A DNA stretch of 64,000 nt from Gaertneriomyces semiglobifer (taxonomy: Eukaryota; Chytridiomycota; Chytridiomycetes; Spizellomycetales; Spizellomycetaceae): the NCBI GenBank assembly GCA_025558075.1, contig JAHLKF010000002.1:930001-994000 (forward strand), given 5' to 3'. How positions within the stretch are numbered: position 1 is the stretch's first letter; every line of letters starts with the position of its first letter. The translations under genes were made by a program, and so were the position numbers. The notes under the pieces are model-generated. The model saw only the letters and a list, made by a program, of their open reading frames with translations, was not told the DNA's origin and searched no databases. Below, piece by piece: positions 12,952 to 23,874 of the stretch.

Positions 12952-15405
12952 ATGTCTTCATCTACCCCTCGCCGTTCTGCGAAATCGAAGTCAGGCAACC
13001 TCACGTCTCCGTCCAGTTCGCCGTCCACAAGGAGGTCACGTCCAGGCACATCCACTAACACCCGTTCTGAAGCTAAAGTGAATGAAGCACCGCCAACAAC
13101 ATTCCTAGTTCATCCATCACCACCACCAGCTACACCAAATGCTCGGCCGCATCATTTGAGAGTTCTGGTTAATTTGCATGATGCCGTGGCCAAAGGTTGG
13201 AGAGCTGGACAGGAGGTCTGGATTGGCCCCGACATGATGCAATCCAGTCGGCACCCAACACGAAAGGCTCCTAAATCAGGCCGAACGATTGGAATGATAT
13301 GGCCATCAGCCGGCGTAATGGAGAAAACAATCCAACTGTCATCTGTTCTGCGACAGAATGCGAGCCTAGAACTCGGCGCACATGCTGCAGTTGACCCAGT
13401 ATCGGCACCAATCTCAGAAGCTTTAAAAGTGGTTCTGCGGCCAACTGTGGACTGGGGTTCTGTACCAGATGAAATGTTGGAGATCTACGTGAAGGAAATG
13501 TTGATTGATTTGAAGTATGTGAACAAGTATGGAAGAGTGGAACTGCCATATTTAGGAAAAACTAGAGCACTGGATGTAGTAGATTTTTGGTTTGAAAGCA
13601 ACGGAGAAGCAAAGCTTCAGGACCGTTCAAGCGAAGAGAAAGAGCAGCCATCGGCATGTCGCATCACAAGACGTACAAATGTCACTGTCATCCCGTTCAT
13701 ACCACCTTCCCCACCTCTTGAATCGCCTGCGCCTTCCGCTGCAACTCATGAGGCATCCTACTCTGCAATCGGTGGTCTCCGTCCTCAACTCGCCCTCATC
13801 CGCCAGCTTGTAGAACCCGCACTGCATAATCCCGAGAAATTCACTCAGTTTGGACTGCGGCCACCCAGAGGAGTATTGTTATATGGTCCACCCGGAACAG
13901 GAAAAACGATGATTGCAAGGACAGTTGCAAAAGAAACCGGAGCATGGTGTACAAGTGTTAGCGGCCCAGAAGTCTTGAGCAAGTGGATGGGAGAGACTGA
14001 GGAGAAATTACGAAGCATCTTTAGTGAAGCCGCTATGAACTCTCCATCCATCATCTTCATCGACGAAATTGATGCCTTATGCCCGAAACGATCTACATCT
14101 ACCTCTGATCTTGAAAAACGAGTTGTCGCAACTTTGCTTACGTTGATGGACTCTATGTCCTCTTCTGTTACGTCGCCAGAGAGAATGACTTCACCATCGT
14201 CTGGGTCTGGCGAGCCGCGAGTTATGGTTATTGCAGCGACTAATCGTCCGGCAACCATCGATGAGGCACTTCGACGACCTGGCCGGTTTGATCGTGAGAT
14301 AGAGATCGGTATACCAACGCCTGCTGATAGGCTGGACATTCTGAGGACACTGTTGAAGAATGTTCCCCATGAACTAGATGATCAGGAAGTAGAGGATGTA
14401 GCCAAAAAGACACACGGTTTTGTCGGTGCCGATCTAAAGGCAGTTGTGAGGGAGGCCGGTATGGCGTGTCTGAGGAGGTCCATCAAAGGTGCTGGGAGTG
14501 AGCAGAATGTGTGCGTAACAACTACAGATATATCCCACGCACTTTCTCTCACCCGGCCTTCTGCCATGCGTGAGATTGCCCTCTCAATTCCCTCAATAAA
14601 ATGGACCGACATTGGTGGACAGGAATCTACTAAGCAGCGCCTCAAAGAAGCTGTCGAATGGCCCTTGAAGCACCCTGAAGCCTTTGAAAGATTTGGAATT
14701 CGCCCACCTAGGGGCGTTCTACTCTATGGCCCTCCAGGTTGTAGCAAGACTCTGATGGCAAAGGCGCTGGCGACAGAGGGCGGGCTGAACTTCTTAGCCG
14801 TGAAAGGCCCAGAACTATTCAGCAAGTATGTGGGAGACTCTGAACGCGCGGTTGCCCAGCTCTTTCGTAAGGCACGCGCCGCCTCACCATCTATCATCTT
14901 TTTCGACGAAATCGATGCCCTTGCACCCCGACGAGCCAGTGACTCTACTTCGTCAATTTCAGACCGTGTCCTTTCTCAACTCCTTTCCGAAATGGATGGT
15001 GTGGAAAGCTTGGGGGATGTGATTGTGATCGGAGCGACCAATCGTCCAGATGTCCTCGATTCTGCATTGTTGCGACCAGGCCGTATCGATCGCATTCTGT
15101 ACATTTCTCCGCCAGACTTCGACGCACGCATGGCAATTTTCACCAATCGCTTACGCGGAATGTGTATTTCCCCAGATGTCAATATCGAAACTTTAGCCAA
15201 GATGACTGAGGGGTACAGTGGTGCTGAATGCGTAAGCATATGCCAGGAAGGAGCTGTAGAGGCAATGCGAAGAGATGTCCACGTCACCTGTGTGGAAATG
15301 TGTGATTTCGAACAGGCTGTCACCAGATGCGTACCAAGGATCGGCCAGGAAATGTTAGCGTTTTACGAACGCTGGAGGAACGAGAGCGGTTTGCGGAGTG
15401 TTTAA
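12952..15405 (+). CDS. AFG2: AFG2/DRG1/SPATA5-type AAA ATPase
   Basis: Cytoplasmic double-ring AAA ATPase that releases Rlp24 from pre-60S particles in yeast. A single exon gives 817 residues. A Ser/Pro-rich N terminus and a CDC48-like N domain (to about residue 260) precede two AAA modules. D1 has GPPGTGKT at about residue 312 and IIFIDEIDAL at about 366. D2 has GPPGCSKT at about 593 and IIFFDEIDAL at about 648. The Cys-Ser in the second P-loop is characteristic of Afg2/SPATA5 rather than CDC48. The end, YSGAECVSICQEGA and PRIGQEMLAFYERW, matches the SPATA5/AFG2 C terminus. The ATG at 12952 is the first in frame. It is intronless, unlike most neighbours. Confidence 0.95.
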   Translation: MSSSTPRRSAKSKSGNLTSPSSSPSTRRSRPGTSTNTRSEAKVNEAPPTTFLVHPSPPPATPNARPHHLRVLVNLHDAVAKGWRAGQEVWIGPDMMQSSRHPTRKAPKSGRTIGMIWPSAGVMEKTIQLSSVLRQNASLELGAHAAVDPVSAPISEALKVVLRPTVDWGSVPDEMLEIYVKEMLIDLKYVNKYGRVELPYLGKTRALDVVDFWFESNGEAKLQDRSSEEKEQPSACRITRRTNVTVIPFIPPSPPLESPAPSAATHEASYSAIGGLRPQLALIRQLVEPALHNPEKFTQFGLRPPRGVLLYGPPGTGKTMIARTVAKETGAWCTSVSGPEVLSKWMGETEEKLRSIFSEAAMNSPSIIFIDEIDALCPKRSTSTSDLEKRVVATLLTLMDSMSSSVTSPERMTSPSSGSGEPRVMVIAATNRPATIDEALRRPGRFDREIEIGIPTPADRLDILRTLLKNVPHELDDQEVEDVAKKTHGFVGADLKAVVREAGMACLRRSIKGAGSEQNVCVTTTDISHALSLTRPSAMREIALSIPSIKWTDIGGQESTKQRLKEAVEWPLKHPEAFERFGIRPPRGVLLYGPPGCSKTLMAKALATEGGLNFLAVKGPELFSKYVGDSERAVAQLFRKARAASPSIIFFDEIDALAPRRASDSTSSISDRVLSQLLSEMDGVESLGDVIVIGATNRPDVLDSALLRPGRIDRILYISPPDFDARMAIFTNRLRGMCISPDVNIETLAKMTEGYSGAECVSICQEGAVEAMRRDVHVTCVEMCDFEQAVTRCVPRIGQEMLAFYERWRNESGLRSV

Positions 15406-15528
15406 ATGAGAATCGCCAGCGCACTGGCTACTACATAGAGAAGGGTGTAAGCTCTCTCGGTTTTCAGAATACATGCAATATCATAATCTAACTAATACAA
15501 ATGCCATGAGGACTATGATAAACTAACT

Positions 15529-18500
15529 CTAGTCTCGGGACTCTGTGCGCGTTTCAGGCTCTACGGTTGTCTGACCAGCACTCTCGGTGTTTTCGTCATC
15601 ATTGACTGGCGCGGGTGCCGGAACCTGTTCTTCCGTCTGTTCCTCCGTCGTCGCCACTGAGGAGTGATCCGAGGACTCTTCAGTGATTTCTGTAGAATCT
15701 TCTTCTTCAACCTCCTCCTTAACCAGTCTGTCTAACTCTTCTGCTACATCTTCCTCTCCGGGTACATCTATGCGCGGAACGTCCATGCGCCAAAAGTTCC
15801 AGTCGTTGTATTCTGGAATGACCGTTTTGTGCTCTGACACAGGGGCTAAATGCAGGAAATCATAAGAATGCAGGAATGAAAAGGTCACGGCCCCGCGATG
15901 AACAGTTGTGTACTTACGGAAAATTTGGTCAACGATGTCGTTCAGCTTGATATATCTGTTTCAGGGTGGCATAAGCACGAATGCAATCTTCAATAAGAAC
16001 GCATTCGACTCTTACGATGACTTGTAGTTTGCGAGCAACTCTAGCTTAATTTCTCCAGCGGGGTCGATGGTGAAGATCCTAGAAGCGGGGACATCCACAC
16101 TTCTGTAGGACATTGCATCCTGACAGCGGAGTCACTATGAGCATGCCGCATCCAACGAAGCAAGCACTAAAGCTGGTCCCTCACCGTTATGCGATTTCCA
16201 AACCCAGCGTAAAACGGGTTCTTGTCGCTAAACAGCCGTCGGATGTCGCGAAGGCACGCCATCTTAAATTCTTCCGGCTTGCGCAATATAACCTCGCGAT
16301 GAAACGACGCGAAAAGCCTATCCGGTGACATAATAACAGGGCCTTCAGGCAACTGATAACCATCCTGTTGCACTTTCGCGAGGTAGTCTCTGGTGGTGCT
16401 CGCCTAGCAAGACGGTTGTTGGCAGGATCCCCAGGGCAACAAAAATCATCGATATCCTACCTGACCAATCGCTCGTGAAGTCAGGTACAGTATATGGTAC
16501 CCATTGCTGCGGATGTTGGTATATAAATTGGCGATACCTGAATGCGTCCAGTCCTTTCCAACCATCGTAAAGATATGTCCCAGCGCATCAGACTTGGTGA
16601 TGGTCCCATCAATATCAGAGATGACGATCTTGCAGTCAATGTCGTAAAGGAAAAGTTTGGCAGTAACGCTCGCGGCACCTTGGTGTACGGTAAACGTGAT
16701 GGTGTTCGGTCCTTTCCTCAAATTCAAATCTTTCAACTGCTCGGATGTCAAACGTAAAGATTTCGCGAACGTCGCAGGCAGCTTAACAACGGGTACAGCA
16801 ACCGGTTCAATTGGGACGGGTGTCGGTTTCGCAACACCAGCCTCGACCATTTTGTCAGTAGCTGTCGCTGGAGCCCTCACACTGCCCGATCTACTCCACC
16901 ACGACTTTGCAAGCCAGCTGTACCGTTTATTGTCGCCTGCAACGTCTGCCGAAGGTGCCCGCCTCCTGTGGAGTTGCTGAACCTGCTCTTCAGGTAAAGG
17001 TCGACCAAATGCAAGATTGGCGACGATCATTGGCCCGGCCATGGCCCAGGTGTAATAGCTGAATACTTTGGTCAGGGAAGATGTTTTGCAATGGTCCTCA
17101 GCGCCAAACTCACTTTTCGTTAATCTTCAGGACAAGCCGAGAATCCACTAGCAAGTCGGGATTTTTGCGGAAGGTTTCAAAATCGACGACGTGCTCACCG
17201 AAAACCTTGTCTTTCTCCTAACGCGAGCAAAGCAACGTTACACAATGGTCGTCTTCAGACTACTTCGCGGTAGCTGGAACAACGTACCTCTTCCGATGCT
17301 CGGACCACGGCATCATAGCCGGCCAAAGAGACCTCCATGCGAATATTCGAATTGAACGCGAAGCTTAATGGGACGAGATTCGTCAGAGCATTAGAGTCTT
17401 TAATACTGGCGTGCTCCGGCGATCCAGAAGTTACAGCTTCCTCAGGAGATTCGGGAGTTACCGGAGAGATGGTCGGGGAAGAGACGTTGTCTGGTGATGA
17501 GGGGGTTGGAAGGGTCGCCAAAAAGGTATTCACCTTCTCGTCCACACTCATCGATGACAGCGGGTCCGCACTTTTCGTTCGGTCCCTACTGATACGGTTG
17601 TCAAGTTCTTCACCCGGCCGTCTGCTTTTCGGGAGCGTACCCCATTTCCAACCCCATCCTTTAGCTCTTTGTGTATCCTGAACGACATCCGTGTACTGCG
17701 GAGCCCGGACTGTTAGACATGAGCCAGCGTCTTCGAGAACTACGCCCCTACCTCAATTTCAGTGTCACTCAATGGCCCAGTGTTTGCTCGTTTCACATAC
17801 GAGCCTGGGATTCTGCGGAAGTATTCATGCTTAGTGCTCAGCCAACGGGAATGTAACTCAATGGTCAACAAATCACAAACACCAACATAATATCTTCATC
17901 TACACTTTCCAGTGGATCTATACATGACAGTAAGGAGCTTGAACGTTCAACCAGTGAGTGAATCACAACAACCACTTACCAGTGGCTGTAACTTTGAGCG
18001 AAGTCGTGCGACTATGACCGCGGCGCTTTTCAGTGGATTCGGCAGCAAAAGGCAGAGACGTTGAATGCTGTAGTTTCGGCTTCTCAAGCTCCTTTTCCTG
18101 GGCCTTTGTCTTGGAAATTGCGACATGAAGCGGCAGGGACGGAACTTGCGAGCCAATGGCCGCACTGACAACTTTAGCTGTTTGATACATCGGATCATTG
18201 GCGACTGTGAGCGGATTTCCAACAAATGGTGAGAGAGAGGAGGTGTATGAGTTCACTACATCACACGCACCTTCCGCTGGGGTTACCGCAAGGGACTCTA
18301 TTTGAGCCAGCTCTGGGGTAGCATCGTCAACAGGCACACTGATCCGGAGCAAATTCTCCTCTGCAGCGGGATCCACAGATGGTACTTCTTGATCCGTGCT
18401 AATTGCCGGTGGGGCCGCTATCGGAGAAGTCCGATCGCCTTCTGCTTCGGCTACTTCGTCGATTTTAGTCAGATGAGAACTCTGGGCGTTGGTGTGGTTT

Positions 18501-19584
18501 TCCACCGCCTCGCCAGGCCCCATGGTCGTGTCTGGTGCATCCATGCCACTTGCATTCTGATCTGGTTCTCCCGGAGGTGCCGTGACGACTACACCGTCAC
18601 TAGAGGGGTTTGCATCGTCCTTGCCTTGGACCATACCAACCAGTTCTGCATCTGAAGCGAACGAATGCGCGACCGTATCTGCATCTATTGGCAAGTCCGA
18701 CCCTTTGGAAGACGCCTTGGATGGCCAATTTGCCCCGCTGTCAGCTTGGGTGGGTACACTTTGCAATTGATCTGCTGACAAGGACGCCTCTCGCAACGGA
18801 GGCCGCAAAGCTGTCCCGCTAAGGCGCTTGGCATTCTTACTGGGCGTATCTATACCCAATAAGCGCGCATCAGCGGGGAAAGACCTAGCAACATCCTCTG
18901 CGTCTAACGGGAGTGTAGAGCTCTGGGTAGACGCTTTGGAAGACATGGGCTCATTCAGCTGAGGTGGTTCGAGAAGCCTATCTTTATCCAGGTCCGGCGA
19001 CGGATACGCCGCTGCAAAGCGGTTGTCACTAGACGCTAATTCTGAGATCACTGCAGGACTTTGCTCATCGCTAATGGCAACTGCGTTCAAATCAAGTTCT
19101 TCCATACTTCCCTATTGTATGCCGATGAATTAGTGACGAGAAACTCAGTTCGCAATTTAACTTTTTCCATACATCGCCAACTTGCGGATGTTGTATGGGC
19201 GAGGTAGCATACTCCGATGGCACTGGATTCTCCGTCTCTACGACGAAGAAGGCTTCTCCAGCTTCTCCCACTTTCATTAGAAGATTGGTTTTCTGGCCAT
19301 TGATATAGACTTCCACAGTCTTGTCATGAGGCCTTAGCAGCTTAAGTTTGCCAAATCGAACATGGAATGGAGAGCACACAAGTTCTCCGTCCGGGTACTG
19401 AACAACGACAACGTCAATAGCTCCGGAAAGAGTTGCGGGGTTCACTTCGCTGTAAAAGGCGTTTACGGCGCTAACGGCCGAGACGACCTTCAACCGCCAA
19501 CAGCCTTCGTGTTAGAAAATGTAGGACTTTGTATAATTGAGGATTCCAAACCTTTCCAGCGGCGAAAGCTATTGCAGAAGTCAT
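15529..19584 (-). CDS. PAH1: lipin, Mg-dependent phosphatidate phosphatase
   Basis: Converts phosphatidic acid to diacylglycerol and controls nuclear/ER membrane growth. Twelve minus-strand exons: 19552..19584, 19182..19487, 17980..19111, 17887..17917, 17752..17836, 17288..17695, 17114..17217, 16461..17058, 16185..16403, 16016..16119, 15918..15955, 15529..15845, giving 1124 residues. The N-LIP domain has [20 protein letters not shown] and [17 protein letters not shown] long Ser/Asp-rich linker follows, then [18 protein letters not shown] and MEVSLAGY. The C-LIP domain has [16 protein letters not shown], the HAD motif [36 protein letters not shown], and [13 protein letters not shown]. Two exons are very small (31 and 38 bases). 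The first exon and its 64-base intron are less certain; the rest is firm. The tail is acidic. Confidence 0.95.
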
Positions 19585-20928
19585 GTTGCTGGTTTACATT
19601 CGGGGTGAACAATCATCACCAATCAGAAGTGACTGGCCTCTTGATCGAACAACAGGCAGCGCCTAAGGAATCCTTTCGAGGTGGACGAAAAACTAAGAAG
19701 ACTATTAACCAATATTATAAAGGCGCATAGAAGGAAGTCTGGTCTGTCGAATGTTTTCGCACTTCGGTTCGGGAAAATCTCGCACGAGGAACTTTGCGGG
19801 TCGCGCGGCGGATCTTTCCACTTCGGCGGAACGTTGACGCTGCGAACGTTGTTGGGGAGGTTATGATATATAATGTATACCGGCAGTTAGTGAAAGGTTA
19901 CGGAAGCACCTAGAGGTGGAGAGCACCTGGTGGTTGACAGCGAAGCAGAGGCCAGGTCAAGTGCCGGCAGGAGACTTCCTATCCTCCACAATCAACGCCT
20001 CATGTATGCATATCTCAAGTTCGTCGACGAATAGTAAGAGTGCGCAAGCCATGCGCATGTGCCTTCTTGCCTATCCAGCAAGAAAGGAGGTCCAGAAGCT
20101 TGGCGACAAAGCCGGGCCGTTCGCTCATCAAAGTCCTTCTGGGAAGGTTGAACACTTGGCTCAAAGCATGATAGGGAAGGGGCATTGCACACCACGATGA
20201 AGGCGACGAAACGAGCCACAGAGTTGATAGATAGCATCCGTCGACTCCCAGCTCCAGACAGCTGGACATGTGTGAATGCATTTGCGGCCAATATGCGTTC
20301 TCTATCTAGGCGGATTAAGGTGCGCAAGTGCATCGACACATCTCCAGGTGTTACGCGATGAGGAACTGATAGTGACTATGAGTAGTATTGCATGGGTTGT
20401 CGCTCGGCCATGCACTTGTATTTGAAGTTACGATGTAGCTGGCAGTGAAGGGTCGGATGTCTTGCACGTACCAGTTAAAGCGCCGCGCCAGTGCCCTCGA
20501 ACTGCTCCTTGGTGGTCTCATGCAGTGTAGAATAGCCCTCGACCTTCAGTCTCGGGCGATTAGTGTTCTGTACTCGACTTGCCTCGCAAACGCAGCTCTT
20601 GGGCCCTGATAGTTGTAACAAGCGTGCTATAACTTATTAAAGCCACGTTTGGAGGACTTCGAGGGGATGAACAGACGTTTAATAATTTTGCAGCACCAGC
20701 GCCAGCACTAACACTAGGAGAAGAGCTCCTGCTTCTTGTTAACTTCTTATTGCAGCACCAATGATGCTCTGTCTGCGTTCCAATCATTGTGACCTCGTTG
20801 GATAAACTTGAGCTGAACAATCCGCAATGACCTGAGCTTCACCATAAGTGATTACTGTTGGAGTTGAATCAGTGTCATACTCATGTGTGCGTTCGTTTTT
20901 CCCACGTCTGTCGCCGAGAACACGATCG
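19585..20928. other. intergenic, lipin 5' side to hairpin
   Basis: About 1.3 kb. Short frames on both strands (for example 19916-20200 plus, 19992-20339 minus, 20560-20820 minus) show no recognisable family and no convincing splice structure. Part must be the lipin promoter and part the 3' region of the unknown minus-strand gene at 20991. I see no RNA gene. Confidence 0.4.
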
Positions 20929-20979
20929 GGGCTATTCCTCAGGGACTATTAACGAGTATTAGTCCCCGAGAAATAGCCC
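20929..20979. repeat. 51-base inverted repeat / hairpin
   Basis: An imperfect dyad: GGGCTATT (20929-20936) pairs with AATAGCCC (20972-20979). Inside, CTC and GGGACTA pair with TAGTCCC and GAG, broken only by single mismatched bases, around a loop of about 11 bases. It lies 12 bases beyond the stop of the minus-strand gene ending at 20991, so it would sit in that gene's 3' UTR if transcribed. A miniature inverted-repeat element is the other option. Confidence 0.7.
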
Positions 20980-20990
20980 TCCGCGTGGTA

Positions 20991-22090
20991 TTACACGGGG
21001 AGATAACCCCAATCAAATGATGTGTCCTCAGAGCCGCCAACTCTTTCGATCAGTTTATCCATTGCCCCTCCTTCAGAAGGAGGCTCATAAGAAAATGCTT
21101 GGAATTCAGCAGCCGCGCGGAAATTGCACTTGACAGCTTCTTTAAAATGCTCCAAGAAAAAGATCGCCGGCGGAAAGAGCTCTTGCCAATAATTAGGCTT
21201 TTCAGGGTAGTCGATGGGGCCTGGCCGGCGAATGGGCGTATTTGGTGTTATGCCAACGCTTGAGTTGAATATGAAAGCCCGCAGCTAATAAGTAGTAGTC
21301 AATTGAGTGTACAATAGCGATAGTCGATTGTGAGCACCGGGTGCGCTGCCTTACCGTTCCCGAATAATCTTGATAAATTGACCACGCGAACCCGTCCCAG
21401 GTCTTATGATATGATACCTCCATCATGAATGTGTTTTTTAAATCGTAACCGGCATTGTACATCGTGCTTCCATCGCGCTTTCTGACCTTCGGTTCTCTTG
21501 CTAACTGAGACCGAAGTTGTGGATTCTCTTCCATCTTAAATGGATAAACATAAAATCAGAAAAGATGCAACTGGCAACAATAAGCAAACAAAGCGAGCTG
21601 AATACGCACCAGCGCAACCGCAAAATGTGGTGCCATTACATGCACACACTCTAGGCGGAGGGTGTAGTACGGGCAACCGGAAACGCAACAACCGCGGTCC
21701 CTGGCGAAACACAACGCAGATACCTCAGATTGCAACGACGCTCTAAGTTCATTGAAGTCCGTGGATAAAAGTCCAGTGGCCGCAGCAGCCGAAGGAAGAC
21801 TAGGTGTTGAAACACCGGTGGCAGGGGAGGCCGTGGAGACGGTTGACGACCATTTATGCCAGAGAGTGTAGTGGCCAGGGCCTTTTCCTTTGGATCCCCG
21901 TGGCTTCTTTGGTTCCTTCGCTCCCCCATCATCTTCCTTCTTTCTTTTGGGTGCCCGCTTGGGAGTGCTATCATCGTTGTCGTCTCCATTCCCCGCACCA
22001 CCTTTGCTGCCACCATCCTTGTCATGATCCTTGCCCTTGGGGCCAGTTCCAGAACGAGCTCCACCGCTCAGTTTAGCCTTTGGTCCTGGC
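20991..22090 (-). CDS. unrecognised protein with Lys/Asp-rich N-terminal region
   Basis: I do not recognise this gene. Three exons are supported: 21724..22090, 21355..21534, 20991..21284, about 279 residues, joined in phase 0 over introns of 189 and 70 bases. The first exon is basic and acidic, with KRAPKRKKEDDGG and KEPKKPRGSKGKGPG (nuclear-localisation-like), then a Ser/Ala/Thr-rich linker. The second and third exons look like a folded domain rich in Tyr, Trp, Phe and Pro: YHKTWDGFAWSIYQDYSGT, RRPGPIDYPEKPNYWQELFP, FFLEHFKEAVKCNF, ending DTSFDWGYLPV. The 5' end is unresolved: the exon beginning at 22090 needs a phase-2 donor that I could not find. A possible exon with two Cys-x2-Cys-like pairs lies at about 22170-22290. 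The ATG at 21534 could be an alternative start. Confidence 0.6.
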
Positions 22091-22332
22091 CTGTTGTGTG
22101 TGCACAGTTGTTACAATTTGCTATCGATAAAGAGAGAGAATAACGGGTAAACTTTATGTCTGTGGCGTTGGCGCCACGCGCTTACATAAAAACTCCGATT
22201 CACCAGCTGCAAAAGGTTTCCTCGCAGTGACTTTAACATTGCAGTAGTGGGATCTCCTCGCGCAATCGCGACAAAAAAGCACCTGTACTGGCTTTGGTTA
22301 GCTGTTCATAAGTGACCACTGGAGTGTCGGGA

Positions 22333-23777
22333 ATGGCAGTGCTAACAGAAGGTCAGATCATCGGGAGAGCACGAAGTACAGCCAGTTCAAAGTCGATTAC
22401 GGACCTGTGTAAGTGTTGGATTCGCCAGTCTACACAGCATTGTGTTGATTGCTAAATATATTCCGAAAATTGACATCTCAGCTAGCATACAGAATCTCAA
22501 CCTTTGGGGCCAAAATTTGACTGACGTTTCTGCACTACGCCGTGTGCAGAACATTGAAGTTCTGTCACTTGCAATAAAGTACTCGTTTCATTGAAGATGC
22601 GAAAGCTGCATGTACCTACTGACCGGCTGCTACTGACAGCTCAATATCTTCACTGGCTCCATTCCGAGATCTTCCAAAGCTGACAGAACTATACCTTCGA
22701 AGGAACAATGTGTGTGATTTCCGTGAACTGAACCATCTACGAAACCTGTCCAATCTGCGAGTCCTATGGTTGAACGAAAATCCAGTAGCACAGTCTCCAA
22801 ACTACCGCTTAGAAGTCATTCGAGCTCTACCGCAGTTGCGCAAGCTAGATGACCGTGACATCACTCAACAGGAGCGCAATGAAGCAGGCGTTCGTCTTCA
22901 GACATCAAATAATGACGAGGCCTCGGTGGCGACGGGTCCGAATATAACGGCGACATCATTGGCTCCAATTGAAGAAGAACAAACGCCTCCAGGGCCCGCA
23001 ACACGACCAACGTGGAAAGGAAGCATGCCGAGCGTGGCGCCCGAAACCACCAGTCAGGCAGATTTCAATGCATCAACATTAGGCGGCCAAGGCAACTCGA
23101 CGTCATACAATCACCTCCCCACCAGTAGGCCGAGACAGGAACAGCATTTACAAGGCCCAGGGTTGGAAATTGTATCTACGCGTCATTGCACGCCAGATGG
23201 ACGAATACGGCATCGACCACGTCTAGCAAGCAATGATACCCTGGCCCAACAGGTGGGTGCTTTATAAGGAAGAGTGCGTGCGGACAAGCCTTATCTGTGT
23301 GTTACTAACTGGCTGGTTTCGCCGTGCAGCCACAACAACCGGCATTGTCACCATCGCGACCGCCGCCGACTCCTCGGTTAGATGCTCTGAGAGGTCCTAC
23401 TGCCGGTAAGGAGGGCAGCAAGCGAAGGGCGTCTTGGCTGACAAATGCCGGGGAGGTATGAGAATTGCATGGATGCTCAGTCGTGCAGGAGTTGTTGGTT
23501 AACCCCATTTCCCGGCACCGCACAGTCTGGCGCCATCAAAGAAAGGATCCGTGCGGTTGCAATGGAACCACAAGACGACAACCGATTGAAAGGCAAAACG
23601 GTCAGTTTTCATGCGAATCATGCGAATCACTCCATTGTTGATGGCAACTTAAACTTACGCGTATCACAGAATAATGTTCTGTTCGCCGTGCTGTCATTGT
23701 TGAAGGAATTAGATGCGCCTTCCCTGTATGTGGTTGGACATGAATTGAACCGAGCAATTGAAGAGAGGGGGATGTGA
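22333..23777 (+). CDS. CFAP410: CFAP410 (C21orf2), ciliary leucine-rich-repeat protein
   Basis: In animals and trypanosomes CFAP410 localises to the basal body and cilium and binds NEK1-type kinase; it is expected only in flagellated lineages. Five exons, 22333..22408, 22482..22578, 22640..23252, 23330..23455, 23526..23777, give 387 residues. The leucine-rich repeats read NLNLWGQNLTDVSAL, APFRDLPKLTELYLRRN and NLRVLWLNENPVAQ, followed by the cap ALPQLRKLDDRDIT. A long disordered linker leads to the conserved C-terminal helix NNVLFAVLSLLKELDAPSL, which corresponds to the C-terminal tetramerisation region of the family. The linker is longer than in the human protein (about 256 residues). A possible extra intron at 23602-23668 is not needed, because the frame stays open. 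Confidence 0.92.
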
Positions 23778-23874
23778 ATAATAAATGAGAAACCGCTCAT
23801 AGGATAAATAAATATGGCGTCTTTTAAATACAAACTACAAAAATCACATGCTATGTCATGATTGGAATTCTATA

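Noticed and set aside
23602..23668. Possible extra intron in CFAP410 (gtcagt...cag)
   Set aside because: The frame is open without splicing and the donor is weak, so the unspliced reading is simpler.
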